From Solicoccozyma terricola (Eukaryota; Basidiomycota; Tremellomycetes; Filobasidiales; Piskurozymaceae): a DNA stretch of 64,000 nucleotides. A program made the position numbers and the translations under genes. Where the stretch lies: positions 529,310 through 593,309 of the forward strand of contig BCLD01000010.1 in NCBI GenBank assembly GCA_001600875.1. The letters run 5' to 3'. The notes below the pieces were generated by a model that saw only the letters and a program-made list of their open reading frames with translations, did not search any database and was not told where the DNA came from. Shown one piece after another: positions 33,108 to 46,232 of the stretch. Numbering within the stretch: position 1 is the first letter of the stretch; the number at the start of each line of letters is the position of its first letter.

Positions 33108-35435
33108 ATGTCGCACGGCCAATTCTCGCTTGGGTATGACGACCCAAGCCAGCCAGAGCAGCAGACGCTGCAAAGCTACTCCGCCCATGACGCCGAGCAG
33201 CAGCATCAGCAACATGCCGATGAGCGGCACCAGCACCAGCAGGAACATCGAGAGTGGCCCATTGATGGACTTGGACTGTACACCGAGCTTGCAAACAAAG
33301 CACCCAACCTCGCCGTCTCAATACGTCGGCAAGGAAGCGATGCCTCTTCTACCACACTGTCAAGCGCCGTGGATTTCTTATCGGCTGCGACGACCTCCTC
33401 CAGCGTCTCGTTACCTTTCTCATATAACTACGATCAAGCGGGAACTGTCTCATACGACGCGGGGTACGTCTTCACACCGAGATCCTCAGTCGACCACGGA
33501 TTGGGAGCTCTGATCCTCAGCGAGTCACAGCCTCATCCACTGTTCACGGATTGGAATGGATTCAACGGAATCCAGAACTCGCTACAACAACAGTCTGATG
33601 TAAATGACGTTCAATTGATCGGACACATCTCGTCAGACACGGACTTCAATCAAGGTTACCCGCCGTTGCAGGAGAGCATTCCTACCTATCTTCTAACAAT
33701 GCCGGTCCACGACACCGATTGGTCAGGCACTGGCAATAATGTAGTAGAGGGGTCCACGCCTTATACAATCCTACAACCCTCCCAAAAACTGCCTGATCAA
33801 TCGAGATACGGCGTTGATGATCATCATATAGTAGACGGTGGCGAAGGTGGTCTTTCTCTCGCACTAAATCCCCCATTGAAAGAACGGGAAGATGAAGCAA
33901 AACCCAAGCAGCAGATGGAGGCTGGTTTGGTGAGGCAAGATCGCCGACACAGTCAGACCTGCCGAAGCAACGACAAGTTTGTGCGCCAGCTCTGGGAGTG
34001 AGTCTAGTGCGAATGACCTCCAACTGTTGATCCACTCCGAGCTGATGTTAATTTTCTGATAGCATGATGGCAAATGTCGAGAATCACAAGCAAGTACATT
34101 GGAATGACGACGGTACAACGATCGTCGTCCCAAATGTCCCAGAGGTCAGTCAACTTCACTCCGTCCTTCCACTCTTGTAATCACCATCCAACTCCCTTGC
34201 TGCAGTTCGCCAAGGGCCCACTGCAGTCCACTTTTGCTCATTCCAACTTCTCGAGCTTCGTTCGTCAACTCAACATGTGGGGGTTTCAAAGGGTTTCTGG
34301 AAAGTCAGCCAGTCTGCCGTGAGTGGGCAGGGAAGTAGCCATGGAAGCATCAGACGATTTGATTTCCATTCTGTCTGCAACAACGACAGTTGGTGCTTTG
34401 CGTGCGAGAATTTTCAGAGAGCTCGGCCAGAATTGCTTTCAAAGATGATTCGCACGACTGCATCCAAGGTGAGCGGATTTCGTACAATGGTTGATGGCGA
34501 AAAGCTGACATTCGATATCTTCTCAACGGCGGAGTATCCCGCAACATCGTCTTACGCCGCCCCACAGGATGTCATAAACCCGCAACCCTCCTCGGCCACA
34601 CCCAACAAAACGACAAACGTCGAAACAAAAGTCATAAAGCTGGGTCGACAGCTATCCATCGAGAAGGACCTCTCGAAGAGGTTGCGGTTGAACATACATG
34701 CGTTGGAGGTACAGCTCAGTGAGTGAGCGCTCCCGTGGTGGTGTGTACAATCTCCGTGTTTTACTTTACCTGATCCCCGCCCCCAGAGCACGAACAGGCT
34801 GCTCGCAGAGATGCAGACGCCAAGTTGGGCAAGTTCTCGCTGCTCCCCCTGTTCGCTCCCCTTCGCGATGGGATCCTGACCAAAGGTTGTCTGTCTGTCT
34901 CATCCTAGCTGCGTTCGAGGGGGCGTCACGAGTCCAGCAGACGGAGCAGTTCGAAGCTCGTAGAAACCTTCGGACGCCCACTTTCAGCGCCTTTGCCATT
35001 CCTGAGCCTTCCGCTTGGCACCAGCAACCGTGGACGACGTCGCAGCTGCGTAGCTCGGAGGCTCAGCAAAGAGCGAACATCCGTCTTGGTTGGGATGACA
35101 GTCATCTTGGCTGGGATTATCAGTCGCCTGCAACGCAGCAGGACACTGCTTTCACCGTACCGTCCCTGTTTCCACAACTACAGCCGGTGATCATGGAGCA
35201 CCCTCAACTGCAGATGCAACTGCCTCCCAGCATTCAGTACCCCCAACGGATTCAAGATTCCTTTAGCATCGCTCGCATGTCGTCTCTGCCAACGATGGTG
35301 CTTGCGAGGGATGACACGAGCTGTGGCAGCCCAGACGGTGACCGTGTGAGCAAGCGGAGACGGACGGTACAAGAGGCTAGTGCAGTGGACGATGGTCTTT
35401 ACGGGACGACAACGGGGAGGAAGCAGAGCTTTTAG
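33108..35435 (+). CDS. Heat-shock-factor-type transcription factor
   Basis: Contains an HSF DNA-binding domain in the middle rather than at the N-terminus. The start at 33108 gives MSHGQFSLGYDDPSQPEQQ and a Gln/His-rich activation-like region. The domain begins around residue 290: KFVRQLWEMMANVENHKQVH, WNDDGTTIVVPNVPEFAKG, then HSNFSSFVRQLNMWGFQRVS. It continues after an intron (acceptor AACGACAG) with WCFACENFQRARPELLSKMI, the FxRGRPELL-like element. A heptad-like segment follows (VIKLGRQLSIEKDLSKRLRL, NIHALEVQL), a likely trimerisation coiled coil. The C-terminus is Gln/Pro-rich with a basic patch SKRRRTVQEA. About 690 residues. There is no receiver domain, so it is not SKN7. Stress role inferred. 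Confidence 0.87.
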
Positions 35436-35796
35436 CGCTGGGATGATGTATGGGCTGGTTGGCAGTGAGCATTTGTAATAAACCGAGCTACACACCAACC
35501 CTGAAGCGCAGCCTGTGGCCGACGGCGACGGTGACGGCGGGATGAGATGAGATGGAATGGAATGGAATAGAATGAAGAGCGGGCCACGCGAGACCGCGAC
35601 CACCCCGCTCTCCCTTTTGCATCCAGAGGGTTGCCAGCCATACCACCGTCGACACAGACAGCCGGCAAAGGTAAGGTAGGCAGCAGCATCATCCGACGGT
35701 CATCCAGGCCACCTGTCGCACACCGCTAGCCGATCAACGTCCGCCGTCGTCTCTCCGTTTATCTGGGTGCGTGCAGCTTACTGGCCCGAGGTGGTC
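35436..35796. promoter_or_regulatory. Intergenic region before the second Zn2Cys6 gene
   Basis: 361 bp between same-strand regulator genes. A GGAATGGAATGGAATAGAATG repeat lies at about 35552-35574. The downstream frame is open to 35767 from a GTG, but the first ATG is at 35797. Confidence 0.5.
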
Positions 35797-38571
35797 ATGT
35801 CCGTCCCGCCCATCCTCGACTATCAACGTTCCCAGCCGCAACCACAAACCCCCGGTCCACCATCGTCGACGTCATCGTCACTCCACGCTCTGCTCTCCCC
35901 TCTACCCAGCACTACGATGGCCCACACACCAGTGCTCGCCGTCGTCGCAGCAGACAGCGACACCAACTCGATCTCCCCTCTCCCTCCCGCCACCACCGCC
36001 TTGACCACCACCACCACCACAACACCAGCTCCTACTCACAGAGACCCCTCACGCAGCTCCCTTCCTCGCGGCTCAGCATGCACCAACTGTCGGACCAAGA
36101 AGCTCAAGTGCACCGGCGAAAGACCGGTCTGCACACCTTGCATCCATGCTGCTCATCGAGTCCGCGCATTATTGTCCAACGCCATACACGGTGTGGGACC
36201 GGACGGAGAACGAGTGGATAAGCGAGGGAGGAAGAGGAAATCGGTGAGCTCGGAGGATCTACCCGAGTGCAGATACGAAGAAAAGGAAGTCAAGGAGAGG
36301 AGACAGGGTGGGAAAGCAAGAGATAAGGCAGGCCCAGCGAGCAAAACCCACAGCATGGACACTCTCCCTTCGTTCGATGAGATCGCGGGTATAGGCAGAT
36401 ATCCCCTTCCGTCAACCGCTTCACTGCCACTTCGGACACCACCAGCTCCTCAATCATGGCCGTTGATCTCTCCGCCTACGCTCGCGGACACTATATACTC
36501 GTCGTCCTCGGATGATCGAACCAACCAACAGCTTCCTCCTCCATGGACAAATTCCTCGCCTGGGGCAAGCATGCCAGATCGTCAATCTTCCACTACAAGA
36601 TTGGCAATTTCGAACGCCGGAAGGGGCATGCTCGTTCAAGACACGATGATGCAGCCAAGGATGGAGACGTACGCAATCCAGCCACCATTGGCTGCGTGGG
36701 AGTTGAATGCTATCGTCCTGAACGATGGAGAGGTGGAAGTCATGCCGGGTAGTCCGTTGGAGTACGCTCTGTGAGTGCCGCTCGATGAAAAGGTTCCCTA
36801 TCTCTCATGTTGACGGGATGCATGTTCTTATCCTAGCATCTACTACATCCTTCCTCATACGCCGCACCTCTCCATGCCGGTCTATCCACCGAGATTCCTG
36901 GAATCCCTTCTTCTCCCTGCCCCTCTCCGCCCGCACCCGTCGCTCCTCTATATTCTCTTTGCTGAGAGCGTGAGGGCCATGGCGGCAATCCTACCTCTGC
37001 CACCTGATCCGGAAGTCATTCCGGCGAGATTTCCTGTACCATATTCGGAATGGGTGGGACATATCCGTGCTCAAGGACCCAGACTGGCCGATATTTTCCT
37101 GGAGAGATCAAGACTCGAGCTGGATGCTGGCATCCGGGCGGTAGATCGGCCGTATGATCTAACGCGAGCCAGCATCGGTATCAGTCGATATCTCTACTCT
37201 GTCGGAAGGTTCATCGAGGGTTGGAATGTTCCCTGCACCAGGCTGCTGGTCAGCTGCGGTATCCATCGGATCACGAATCCCGTCGTAATCCATACTCCTC
37301 TCCCAACGGCGAGGAGGATGTCGGCGTCCTATCTATCAACAGATGCAGGTGGACCGTCTCCGCCGTTGTCACATACTTCAAACACTCCCTCCGACCTACC
37401 TCAATCATTCTCCTCATTTGGCAGGCCAACTAGCGCAGGCAGGTCATTCATAGATGCTGCAGATCCTCAAACTCCGACTCGTCTTCGCATGAAACCCGTC
37501 ATCATCCGACCTCCTGCGGATCCCTTCGAACTGGCCGAACGCATACAGTTTTTTTGGGCCATCAAGGCAATGGACTGGGCGGCTTGTGTGGGTTGGGGAT
37601 GGACAGGAAGTCTGGCGGACGCGGATGTACAAACCGTATGGCCAAGACCGTATCGCGAGTACGAGGAGGTGAGATGGATGGCAGAACCCCTAACTCTTCT
37701 TGCTTGGTCGGCAGCGCTGACGAACGGCGAAAACTCACAGGAAATGGTGGATTCACAATCAGTAACAAGTATATGGGACTTAATGAATCCCCAGTATGCT
37801 CCTCAAGGACTTCCATCTGATACAACCCAAATCATGGCGTACAAGACGCTTTGCTTATTGCACAAGGCCACTTTGTGAGTGTGGATGTTGGGACAGTCCC
37901 GTTCGGCTGGCTGAGACAGTGATTTGCACAGGCTGTTTGACCTCCCCCACCCACCCTCAACCACCTTGAGTCAACCAATATCTCCTGGAGGCCTGCCTGT
38001 CCCGCATCCCATGACGGCGGAGACCCTCCGGAAATTGTCTTTCGCCATTGATGCGTATCGAGCTATCCTTCCCCTAGACCCGCCGAATGGCGAATCGGAT
38101 CCTTGGTGGACAATGACACAGGCCAATATACTCTGTGCCGAGATGCTATTACACGCTGAAGAGGCGGTCTACCAGCCAACGATGCATGAGCTGGCGGTGA
38201 CAGCGGCACGTCGAATGGTTGCCATGGTTGAAAGGCTAAGACCGGAGGATTGCACGCATTTAGGTAAGTTGCCGAATCAATTGCGATTGCCTCCTTTGGC
38301 TACCATGCTGACATGTCTCTTCGCAGACCTCGTCGTCGCCATTGACATTTCCCTCGCAGCTCGTTTCCTATACTTGGAAGCGGCACGCCTCCAGCGGACC
38401 GGATGTCCTCCCCATATCTTCGCCGCTGCCGAAGGCGAGGCCGGCGTCCTTCATCATGCGTTAAACGACAAAATCGGAAAGTGGATGCATATGGCCCGTC
38501 TGCACGGCATGATTGTGCAGAGAGTTAGAGAGGGAATGCCCGAGAAAGATGGAGAATATGAAAGGTTGTAA
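35797..38571 (+). CDS. Zn2Cys6-type regulator with an extended zinc-cluster loop
   Basis: Start at 35797 (MSVPPILDYQRSQPQ); Ser/Thr/Pro-rich N-terminus. The zinc cluster begins at about residue 93: SACTNCRTKKLKCTGERPVC then TPC, i.e. C-x2-C-x6-C-x6-C-x2-C. The only candidate for the sixth Cys is 42 residues later, in LPECRYEE; the usual spacing is 5-12. The inserted segment is basic (DKRGRKRK) and shows no intron signals. The rest has regulatory-domain character: IYYILPHTPHLSMPVYPPRF, TRASIGISRYLYSVGRFIEG, FELAERIQFFWAIKAMDWA. Three introns. The end is EGMPEKDGEYERL (TAA 38569-38571), seven bases from the stop of the next, convergent gene. About 865 residues. Confidence 0.8.
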
Positions 38572-38578
38572 AGGAATA

Positions 38579-41500
38579 TCATAGCTTCGATAAACGCTCT
38601 AGCTGCTCAGCGATCAAGTGCAGGATCCTAAGACTGTCGCCACGCGAATCGATGGACGAGATCCGTGGGTGTTCACTGAGAGCGACATTTATCTTGTGCA
38701 GCCAATAGGAATTTTCCCGCCTGCGGACATCGCTTGACGTCGATCTGACCAACGCCTCAGCTGCTCTGGCGACATCATCGTATTCCTGATGGTAGAGGTT
38801 CGGGGCTTCGGTCGCAAAGAGAACCAGGTTCGACTTGCTGACCTCTTCGAGATGTTTTTCTTCACACAAGGGGGCCGGGCCATCAGACGACGACGACATA
38901 GTTGGCATCAAGATTGGGTGCTCACCTATCATGGGTTGATCGATGACTTTGCTCCATAGCCATCTATTCCATTCTTCAGAGGCGTGATAGGTTCTGAGAA
39001 GACGCTGCCAAAACATCTCTGCGGCCCGATCGCGGCACATGGGCGTCTTGAGAGCTAGCTCGTCGTGGATGATAGAGGTCGCACCTATACGCACCTCCTC
39101 GTCATCATCTGATAGCAATGACCAGACGAGAAGATCTGCTCCGAGACTTGATGCCCGAGTCTTGGAATACAGGACCTGCAAGCACTGTAAGCCAGCCATG
39201 CGAGACTCCTCTGACTGAGAGGCGAAGACAACGGCTGGATTAGGCTGATGTAACGAAAATATTATGCAAAATGCCCACCATATCCTCCTGAATAGCGGAC
39301 CGGATCATCTCCGTCATGTGACTTATTTGGTCCTCGTCGACCTGTATCCACACAATTTTTGAGTTTCGACCACAAGGTTCTGCTGCCGATGAACATACCG
39401 ACGATGGATAGACATGCGGAAGCAGGCGCAAAGATGCCTCTGCTAGAGGAACGCATGTGCGGCTGCCAGCCATAGCTATGAGAGATTGTTGCGCGTCAAT
39501 GGCGGATGGTGGCAGTATGCTGTTTTCCACAGCGAGAGATTCGCAAGCAAGGACCCGGATGTCCTCATCAACCACTGGCGATAGCGCTATGTCCCAAAGA
39601 GCGGTTCCAAGGAGGATGCCGGATTCTGGTCTATCCCTGAGTAACGCCCGGATAGCTGCAGGACAAAAGACAGCTCCTCCCACGACATCGGTCAACATCG
39701 CAGCTGAGCTCGTCAAGAGTTCCCTTCCAGCCATAAAGACAGCTTGCTCTTCTGATTCGACCCAGTGCCGCGCGTGCGCATTTGCGAACTCGCACAATTT
39801 TGTCGGCAGTGGATGATTCCGCTTTAGAATCCTAACAACGTCGAGCAGGCTTGCCGCCTCGGGCAATGCTGTAGTAGTTACGAGAATGATGTCGGCCGCA
39901 GCGTCCAGGGTCGTCATGAACTCATCGATGTGCTGTTGGAGATGACATGGCGCCCACTGGTCTCGCTCGACCAATGCCTTGACCTGCAGCAGGCGTCCAT
40001 GGCGAGCATTGCGGCGGCTCGAAGAAAGAGCTGACTCCAGGTGGCACTTGGCGGCAGAGAGGCGGTCCTGAACTCCAATCAAGGCTGAACTTGCTTGTGC
40101 AGCAATCTCCCGAACCTGACAAGGATATCATTAGTATGGCAGGGGTGCATAGCGGATGAAACGACAACTCTTTACCTTCCACTCTCGATCATTCACAAAG
40201 CGCTCTGTCACGGCCAAGAGATCAATCTGCAGGTCGGAACCCGGTCCTGATACCTGCCAGTGGCGCAGCAAGGCCAGAGCAGGGAAAACAGTCATTCGCT
40301 GACTTGGGTCGGCCTGTGAGGGTGTCTGTGAATAAAGTCTCACAACAAAGGAGTGAAGGATGTAACTCACCACTGCCGCCTGCAATTGGACAAGGAGCTG
40401 CTTCGACAGCGCCGGGTATGTAGTGGTCCATTCTTCAAATGTCCTCGAGTTGTGAAGATCTTCGTGGGCAGAATTCGCTGGTTTGCCCACCATCCTGGTT
40501 GTCAAGCCGGCAAATAGCAGAAGAGCTGCATTTTTTACGTTCCATCTGTTAACGAGAAGGTTAGGTTACATGCCCATTCGTTTCCAGAGGGTGGAATCTC
40601 CTTACTGTGCACTTGCGATCTTTCTCAACGCAGTTGTTGTTGTCTGCTCAGCTACTAGTGGAAAAAATCCGCTCTGTCGCGCATCTAGGATGATGACGTT
40701 TAGAGTATTGAGAGCGTGTGTCTGCACAAGCGAGGTGTAGCGATCGCCTTCATTCTCGGCAACCTGTCGCAGAAGATTGCAGGCTTCTGTGAAGAGAACC
40801 TTGTCACCGTGAGCCAGAGCGAGAATACTGTACGGTATTGCAGCGGAACGTCGGGTGGTCGATGCCGTTGCAACCCGTAGTGCAGTAAGATCGGACTGCG
40901 AGCCGCTATCATTGTCAAGACGCAACGAAAGAGCATTACGCAGTTTTGTGCACTCACATCTAGCCACTTCGCACACATGTCTCTCACCTCGGCGTCAATT
41001 CCGCCTTTGCTCCCCTGATTCGGCGGTCTGACCGCTCGGACAAACACCTCGAAACACGGTGCGATGCTGGAGAATGCTCCACGATGGCGGATGGAGCTTA
41101 GCCAACGTCGGAACAGCTTTCCAGTCTCGACAATGTCGCTATCGTTCCAAACAAGAGACCGGAGCGGGCCTCCCCTTTCTCGATAGACAGCTTTGGATAT
41201 CATAGTGGACAGAAGCGATCTGCGGAAGGCAAACATTTCAGTCTTTCCTGCACCAATATGCCGTCTCGAGCAATACACCCACGCAGCTTCCTTCATCGCC
41301 CTCCAGCAGCTCGACAACACCACCAAATGACCTCCTTCGTCCACGTCATCCGTTTCAAGCATGTCATAGACGCGTGCGATTTCATGATCTGCACTCCCAT
41401 CATCAGAGAGACAGAGAACAGGAGAGCATACGGACCACACGCGGTGGATGAGATCGTTGAGGCGATGTAGAGGCTGAATGAATGGAGATGATGTAATGGG

Positions 41501-43460
41501 GTCGACAAGATCCAAGCACTCGACGACACCACTGTCAACATTCATCCCGCAGGTGTCAGCTTGGCTAGACATGTTTACACATCCAAAACTTACGCGATAG
41601 CCGATAGAACGCCATGCATAGGCTTCTCTTCTAATCCACTGGCCAAGTCCTTCTCAGAAGCCAACACATGATCCTCCAATCGGTCCAGCATATCTTGGAA
41701 AAACTTTTGACGTTCCTCGAGCGCTGAGGCGCCTGTTGAAGACTTCGCAAAGACAAGCTTGATTAAAAGTCTCCCGGCCTCTGCTTGGGTGTTTCGTGCA
41801 CCTAAAAGACTGTCGTACGCATCCGAGAGGAGAACAGACTTGTGAGAGGAGGACCATCCAGGAAGGGGTGACGGTCCTGCTAGGAGTCTGTCGGAAAGCA
41901 AAGCCATCAGCACAGCAGAGCGGCCACTAGTTACAGCACAGGAACAAGCACGCACATCGACATGGCTTTTTGCCGAACCTCAGTAAAGTTGTTCCCTAAA
42001 CAGCTGACAAGCATCTCCACCCTCTTCTCCGTCCACACATCCACCAAAAGCACACCCACGGTTATTTCGGCCACTTCCGCGATCTTTTCCAGGATATCCA
42101 GCGCAATCATCATCCTTGCATGGTTGGTAGTGAGTGGCAATCTGATAGCTCGGTCGACCACATCATCGAGGAGGAAAGAGAGGTAGGATCGAACTTGAGT
42201 CGCGTAGGATTCAGAGGATTGTATCTGGTTCGGATCCGCTGCTATAGTAGTTCTACGAGTGCCTCGAAGAGCACCTTTGTAAGTCAGTTGTAGTCTGCCA
42301 CAGAACTTGGCAAAAAGCGAGCCAAAGACGGATCGGAATCTGCGAAGGTTCGCAGTCAGTATCGTCCTATTTACTGTGAATATGCTGGACTCACTCGGCA
42401 CTATGAACATCGGCATTGCTCCCCATCCATTCCCGCAACCATTCCCAAACCCTGTCATCGACCCTTTCCGATGCGGCACCCGCCGCCGTCAAGCATTTGA
42501 AAGCCTGAACTCTGACCACATGATCTGTATGATGAATCGCGAGTCTCAGCATCGATATATCGAGATCCGTAGGTCGGATCAGAGAGAGCGATGTAGACAC
42601 GGATGCTAGGTCGATCCATGCGTCGATAGAGGATGGGGAGAGACGAGAGAGCAGGATAGGGCAGAGATCGTGGTGTGAGGAAAGGAGGGAAGGCAGAACA
42701 TGGCGAGATATCATGGTGAGCGTGATCGGTGTCGGTGGTGCCAGGAGAAGAGGAGAGAGAGAGGTGGCCATCGACTCTAGATGAGATTCAAAGCCTCGTC
42801 TTGCCATGTAGTGCTCGTTCTCCAATAGCTGAACAAGGATTTTTCCGAGATACGCAGGCACATCGCAGTTCCCGATAGCGATCAGACATTCATCCAGGAG
42901 CGAAATTGGGATATCGCTCGCAGTCATCAGCTGGAGAAGCTGGCTGAGAACGAGCATATCGCGTTTACTTGAGCGAGGAGCCGCTAGAGCATGTGTGATG
43001 AGGGGTTGAACGAGCCTATTGTCTTGCAAAGCTCGACAGAGGGCTGCGGCTGCCTGTAAGGTTTCCAAGCCTCTCATATGGGTAGGTTTGTGCGCCGAAC
43101 CCATCGATGTGAGGACATGGTGACGCAGGGAGAGAGCACGATCGGGTCTCGAGGACAGGCTAGAGATGATGATGTCCCGGTGTGTCGAAGACGGTAGACA
43201 CGATGCGAGTCGTTTGAAGAGGACGGCGAGAAGAGAGAACGAGTGGGTTGGCTGTAGAGTGTCTAGAGAATCCGATATGGTCTCTTCGGCGAGGCTGTAT
43301 GGGAAAGTTTCGGATTTGAAGTGAGCATCGAACTGTATGAGACGGATGTTGGGACTTGCGCTTACCCGCTCGCAAGCAGCTCATCCGGCTTGTTACGACT
43401 GATTTTGAGTCGCTTTACGCCAAGCGCAGCTGCGTCGACGTCCAAGCCGTCGGTAGCCAT
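38579..43460 (-). CDS. THADA/Trm732-like DUF2428 protein
   Basis: Large armadillo/HEAT-like protein, about 1,500 residues. Yeast Trm732 partners the methyltransferase Trm7 for 2'-O-methylation of tRNA position 32. The start at 43460 gives MATDGLDVDAAALGVKRLKI. The DUF2428 core is clear: TTRRSAAIPYSILALAHGD, LVQTHALNTLNVIILDARQS, then QWNVKNAALLLFAGLTTRMV and FEEWTTTYPALSKQLLVQLQ. Downstream, SSSRRNARHGRLLQVKALVE matches the family NxxHGxLLQV motif. The rest is helical repeats. C-terminus IAEQLERLSKL, stop 38579-38581. Starts divergently from the next gene across 218 bp. Function inferred from the family. Confidence 0.87.
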
Positions 43461-43678
43461 GTTCTCCTACGGTGCTACGCCGTTTGCGTGGACCCCGATG
43501 TCGTGGAGGATGTGGTCTAGCCTGAAAAAGTTGGGAGCAGCTTGGGAAATTGTTCACGGGCGAAAAGTAAACAACACGCCCCCAATCGACTGGGGACTTT
43601 CGTTCACAGCACAGACGTCAGCACCACCTCCGACGACATCCACCGCACGGCCACCACGACCACAGCTGTCCTCGCAAC
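43461..43678. promoter_or_regulatory. 218-bp bidirectional promoter (THADA-like / unknown gene)
   Basis: Separates the start codons of the THADA-like gene (minus) and the gene at 43679 (plus). It includes a short CCACC/CGACGACATCC-rich leader near the plus-strand ATG. Confidence 0.55.
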
Positions 43679-46078
43679 ATGGCACCAGCAGACTCCGAGA
43701 ACCGTCCACCAGAGTCCGTCTCCAGCACTCTGCCACCTCGCCCAAACAGCAGGTCCTCCTCACCACTCCAGCACGCATTCGCCCACACGTCCAACCGGTC
43801 ACCCGGACAAGCCAGACCCCACAGTGAGGATGATCGCAAATTTGAGGCATCCTCATCGTCGGCTGGAGTGGAGGTTGGCTCCACCGAGGGAGGTGTGACC
43901 GCTCGCAAGACTTCTGTCTATCCTCACAATCTTGCGCAGAAGCAAGCGAGGAAGTTCGCCAGGAGGTCAGTGAGCTATGAAGAAATCTTTGCAATCCCGC
44001 GCAGTCCTGACAAGTCGTCCTTATTATTGGCATCCCCCATGTAGTGCTGAGAAACGGCAGTCCGTCCATATGCTCGGGAGCATCGAGCATCTCCAACATC
44101 ATTTCGTGAGTGCTCAGCGTCGAACTGCTCCGAAGTCACGACTGTCAACCCACACTCTGACACTGACAATACATGACCTCTCAGACCAAGTTCGGCCTTG
44201 CGTCCAAGGTAGCGTGAGTGTATGGTTCTGCATCTCCGTAGCGGACGATATCATTCTCATTCAATAAACTACCACATTTCCAGACCGGACCTCAAAGGTA
44301 CGATCCAACCAGCAGTCGGTCCGCTTTGCACGACGTCGCCTACCACCCCGACACCTTTGCCACTTCCACCACTTCCGCCAGTTGTGTTAGAGCGAGCTCC
44401 TTATCCCTTGGCCGCCAACATCAAAGTCGACCCTGTCGCACTTCGTAAAGAAGTGGTGGGAAGTTTGCAGGCGGTTGGAGTAGCTTGGAACACGAGAGCC
44501 GATTACTTGGACGAAAAGGATACAAACATATCCATCTTGGACCTTCTCAAGACTACCGCCTCTGCGATTCGACTCGTTCGAGCATACTCCCTCGCGCTAC
44601 CAAGAAGTTCTTTGGGAGGTCAGGATCAAACTTCCGCTTCAAGACGAACTTCCGAATCACTACCTAATCGGAGACCACGTCATTCCATATCGACACCATC
44701 CCGACCGGCGCCGGCACCGGCACCGACCAACACGACCGGTAATCTTATCTCACCAGATCCACTCACTCCGCTCAGAAGAAGTGCATTGGACGTGCTAACC
44801 GGACTGAGGGCGATCGAAGAGCGAAGTCGCGTTCAGGGATGCAATGACGCTCCCCATAACACTGGAGTATCCTCCAGTGGTTTCCTCTCTCGAAGTACTT
44901 CTCCCGCTCTTTCCGACCACATCGCAGACGGTCAACCTCCGGTCCTTGCAGATTGGACAACCGAAGACGATCGTGACGAGGCCTTCTTCTTCGCGGAGCG
45001 TGGTGGCGACATCGATGAGGAGACGCGGAAACCGTGGGAGGAACGTCTTGGCTCTGGTGGAGAAAGGTGGTCTTATCGTGACGATGTGAACTTAGACAGC
45101 CTCGCAAAGGAGAGGGAGACGTTGAAGCGATATTTGGATATGGTGGAGACGGTCATTTTCCCCGCAGAGCGGGGGAAACGAGGAGATGGAAGAGCTTGGA
45201 ATGTCAAAGTGGCCGCGGCTACTAGACGCAAGTCAGATGGAGGTGGAAGCATGAATCCCCAAGTCGAAGATTTGGATAGGCTAGACGAGGTGGCAGAGGA
45301 GGCAGAAGGCGTAGATGGAGATGCAGTATCACTGTGGGCGAGTGAGGACTGGAAGGGTACGGAAATGGGTGAGCAGAACACTAAATGAAATGGCCGACAA
45401 GCTGGTTGACGTCGCCTGCGATGGCAGAGCGACTCCACGAATTCCTCCTTCGCCACCTTCCCCTCGATCTCTGCCTGCTAATCTCGTCTCCATTGCACGA
45501 CGAATTCGAAACTCGTCTTTTGACCCGGCTGTCGTGAGTGAAGGCTGGCGGCATCTAACAATACGCACTAACCTGTCCATTGCACAGTGATGGCTACCTC
45601 GTCATTCAGGCCTTCAATACAGCCATCGACCGGGCTGCCGCACCTTGGGGCCATGTCGCTTCGGATGACATATATGACACGCTTGATCAAGATGCCGCGA
45701 CGTTCAGGAAGGTTGCGAATCTGAAGAGCTGGGGAGCGTAAGTGTCCGCAAATACGTCCTATCGCTCTGCCGGGGCGTACTGACATATACCTCTTTCGAA
45801 TCAGCGCACTCAAACTCCGGTACGGTATCCCACTTCATTTCCCAGCGGAACCAGCTCCGGTTACATCCATTGTCCCTCTCCAGCCTTCGTCTGAGACAGC
45901 GGCTCCGGATAAGCCTCAACAGCGAAGATTGGCCTCAGGGTCGCATCCTAAGTTGGAAGGGATTGCGTATGACCCCGCCATCATCGCTCGGAACGGAGAA
46001 GGGTGGGAGAAGGCGTTCAGGGAAGTGTTGGGGAAGTGGATACATGCGCTTGCCAGTCAAGCGAGGAAAGAGGAGTAG
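43679..46078 (+). CDS. Conserved-looking fungal protein of unknown function
   Basis: Start at 43679 gives MAPADSENRPPESVSSTLPP, a disordered Ser/Pro-rich N-terminus. A more ordered stretch follows: YPHNLAQKQARKFARR, then SAEKRQSVHMLGSIEHLQHH-F-TKFGLASK. Next come a proline run (PTPLPLPPLPPVV) and a helical segment VALRKEVVGSLQAVGVAWNT with ADYLDEKDTNISILDLLKTT. Disordered sequence, an acidic region and ...WIHALASQARKEE at the stop (46076-46078) complete it. There are six or more exons and about 720 residues. No catalytic motif, signal peptide or membrane segment seen. I do not recognise the family. The GSIEHLQ segment looks like the best candidate for a conserved core. Confidence 0.75.
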
Positions 46079-46232
46079 GGCAACAAGACACTAACGACAG
46101 ACCTTACGGCCCTTATGCATCATCTATTTACGATCTTCTTGGATGTCACTCTATATCTTCAGAATTATATCCCATGCTACTCTGCAGTATAGATACACCT
46201 AAGGACCCCTTTCAATGCAGCTTGTAGCTTAT

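Noticed and set aside
32610..33248. 212-codon minus-strand open frame
   Set aside because: It is antisense to the promoter and N-terminus of the HSF-type gene. Its Pro run is the reverse of the GGCGGT repeat.
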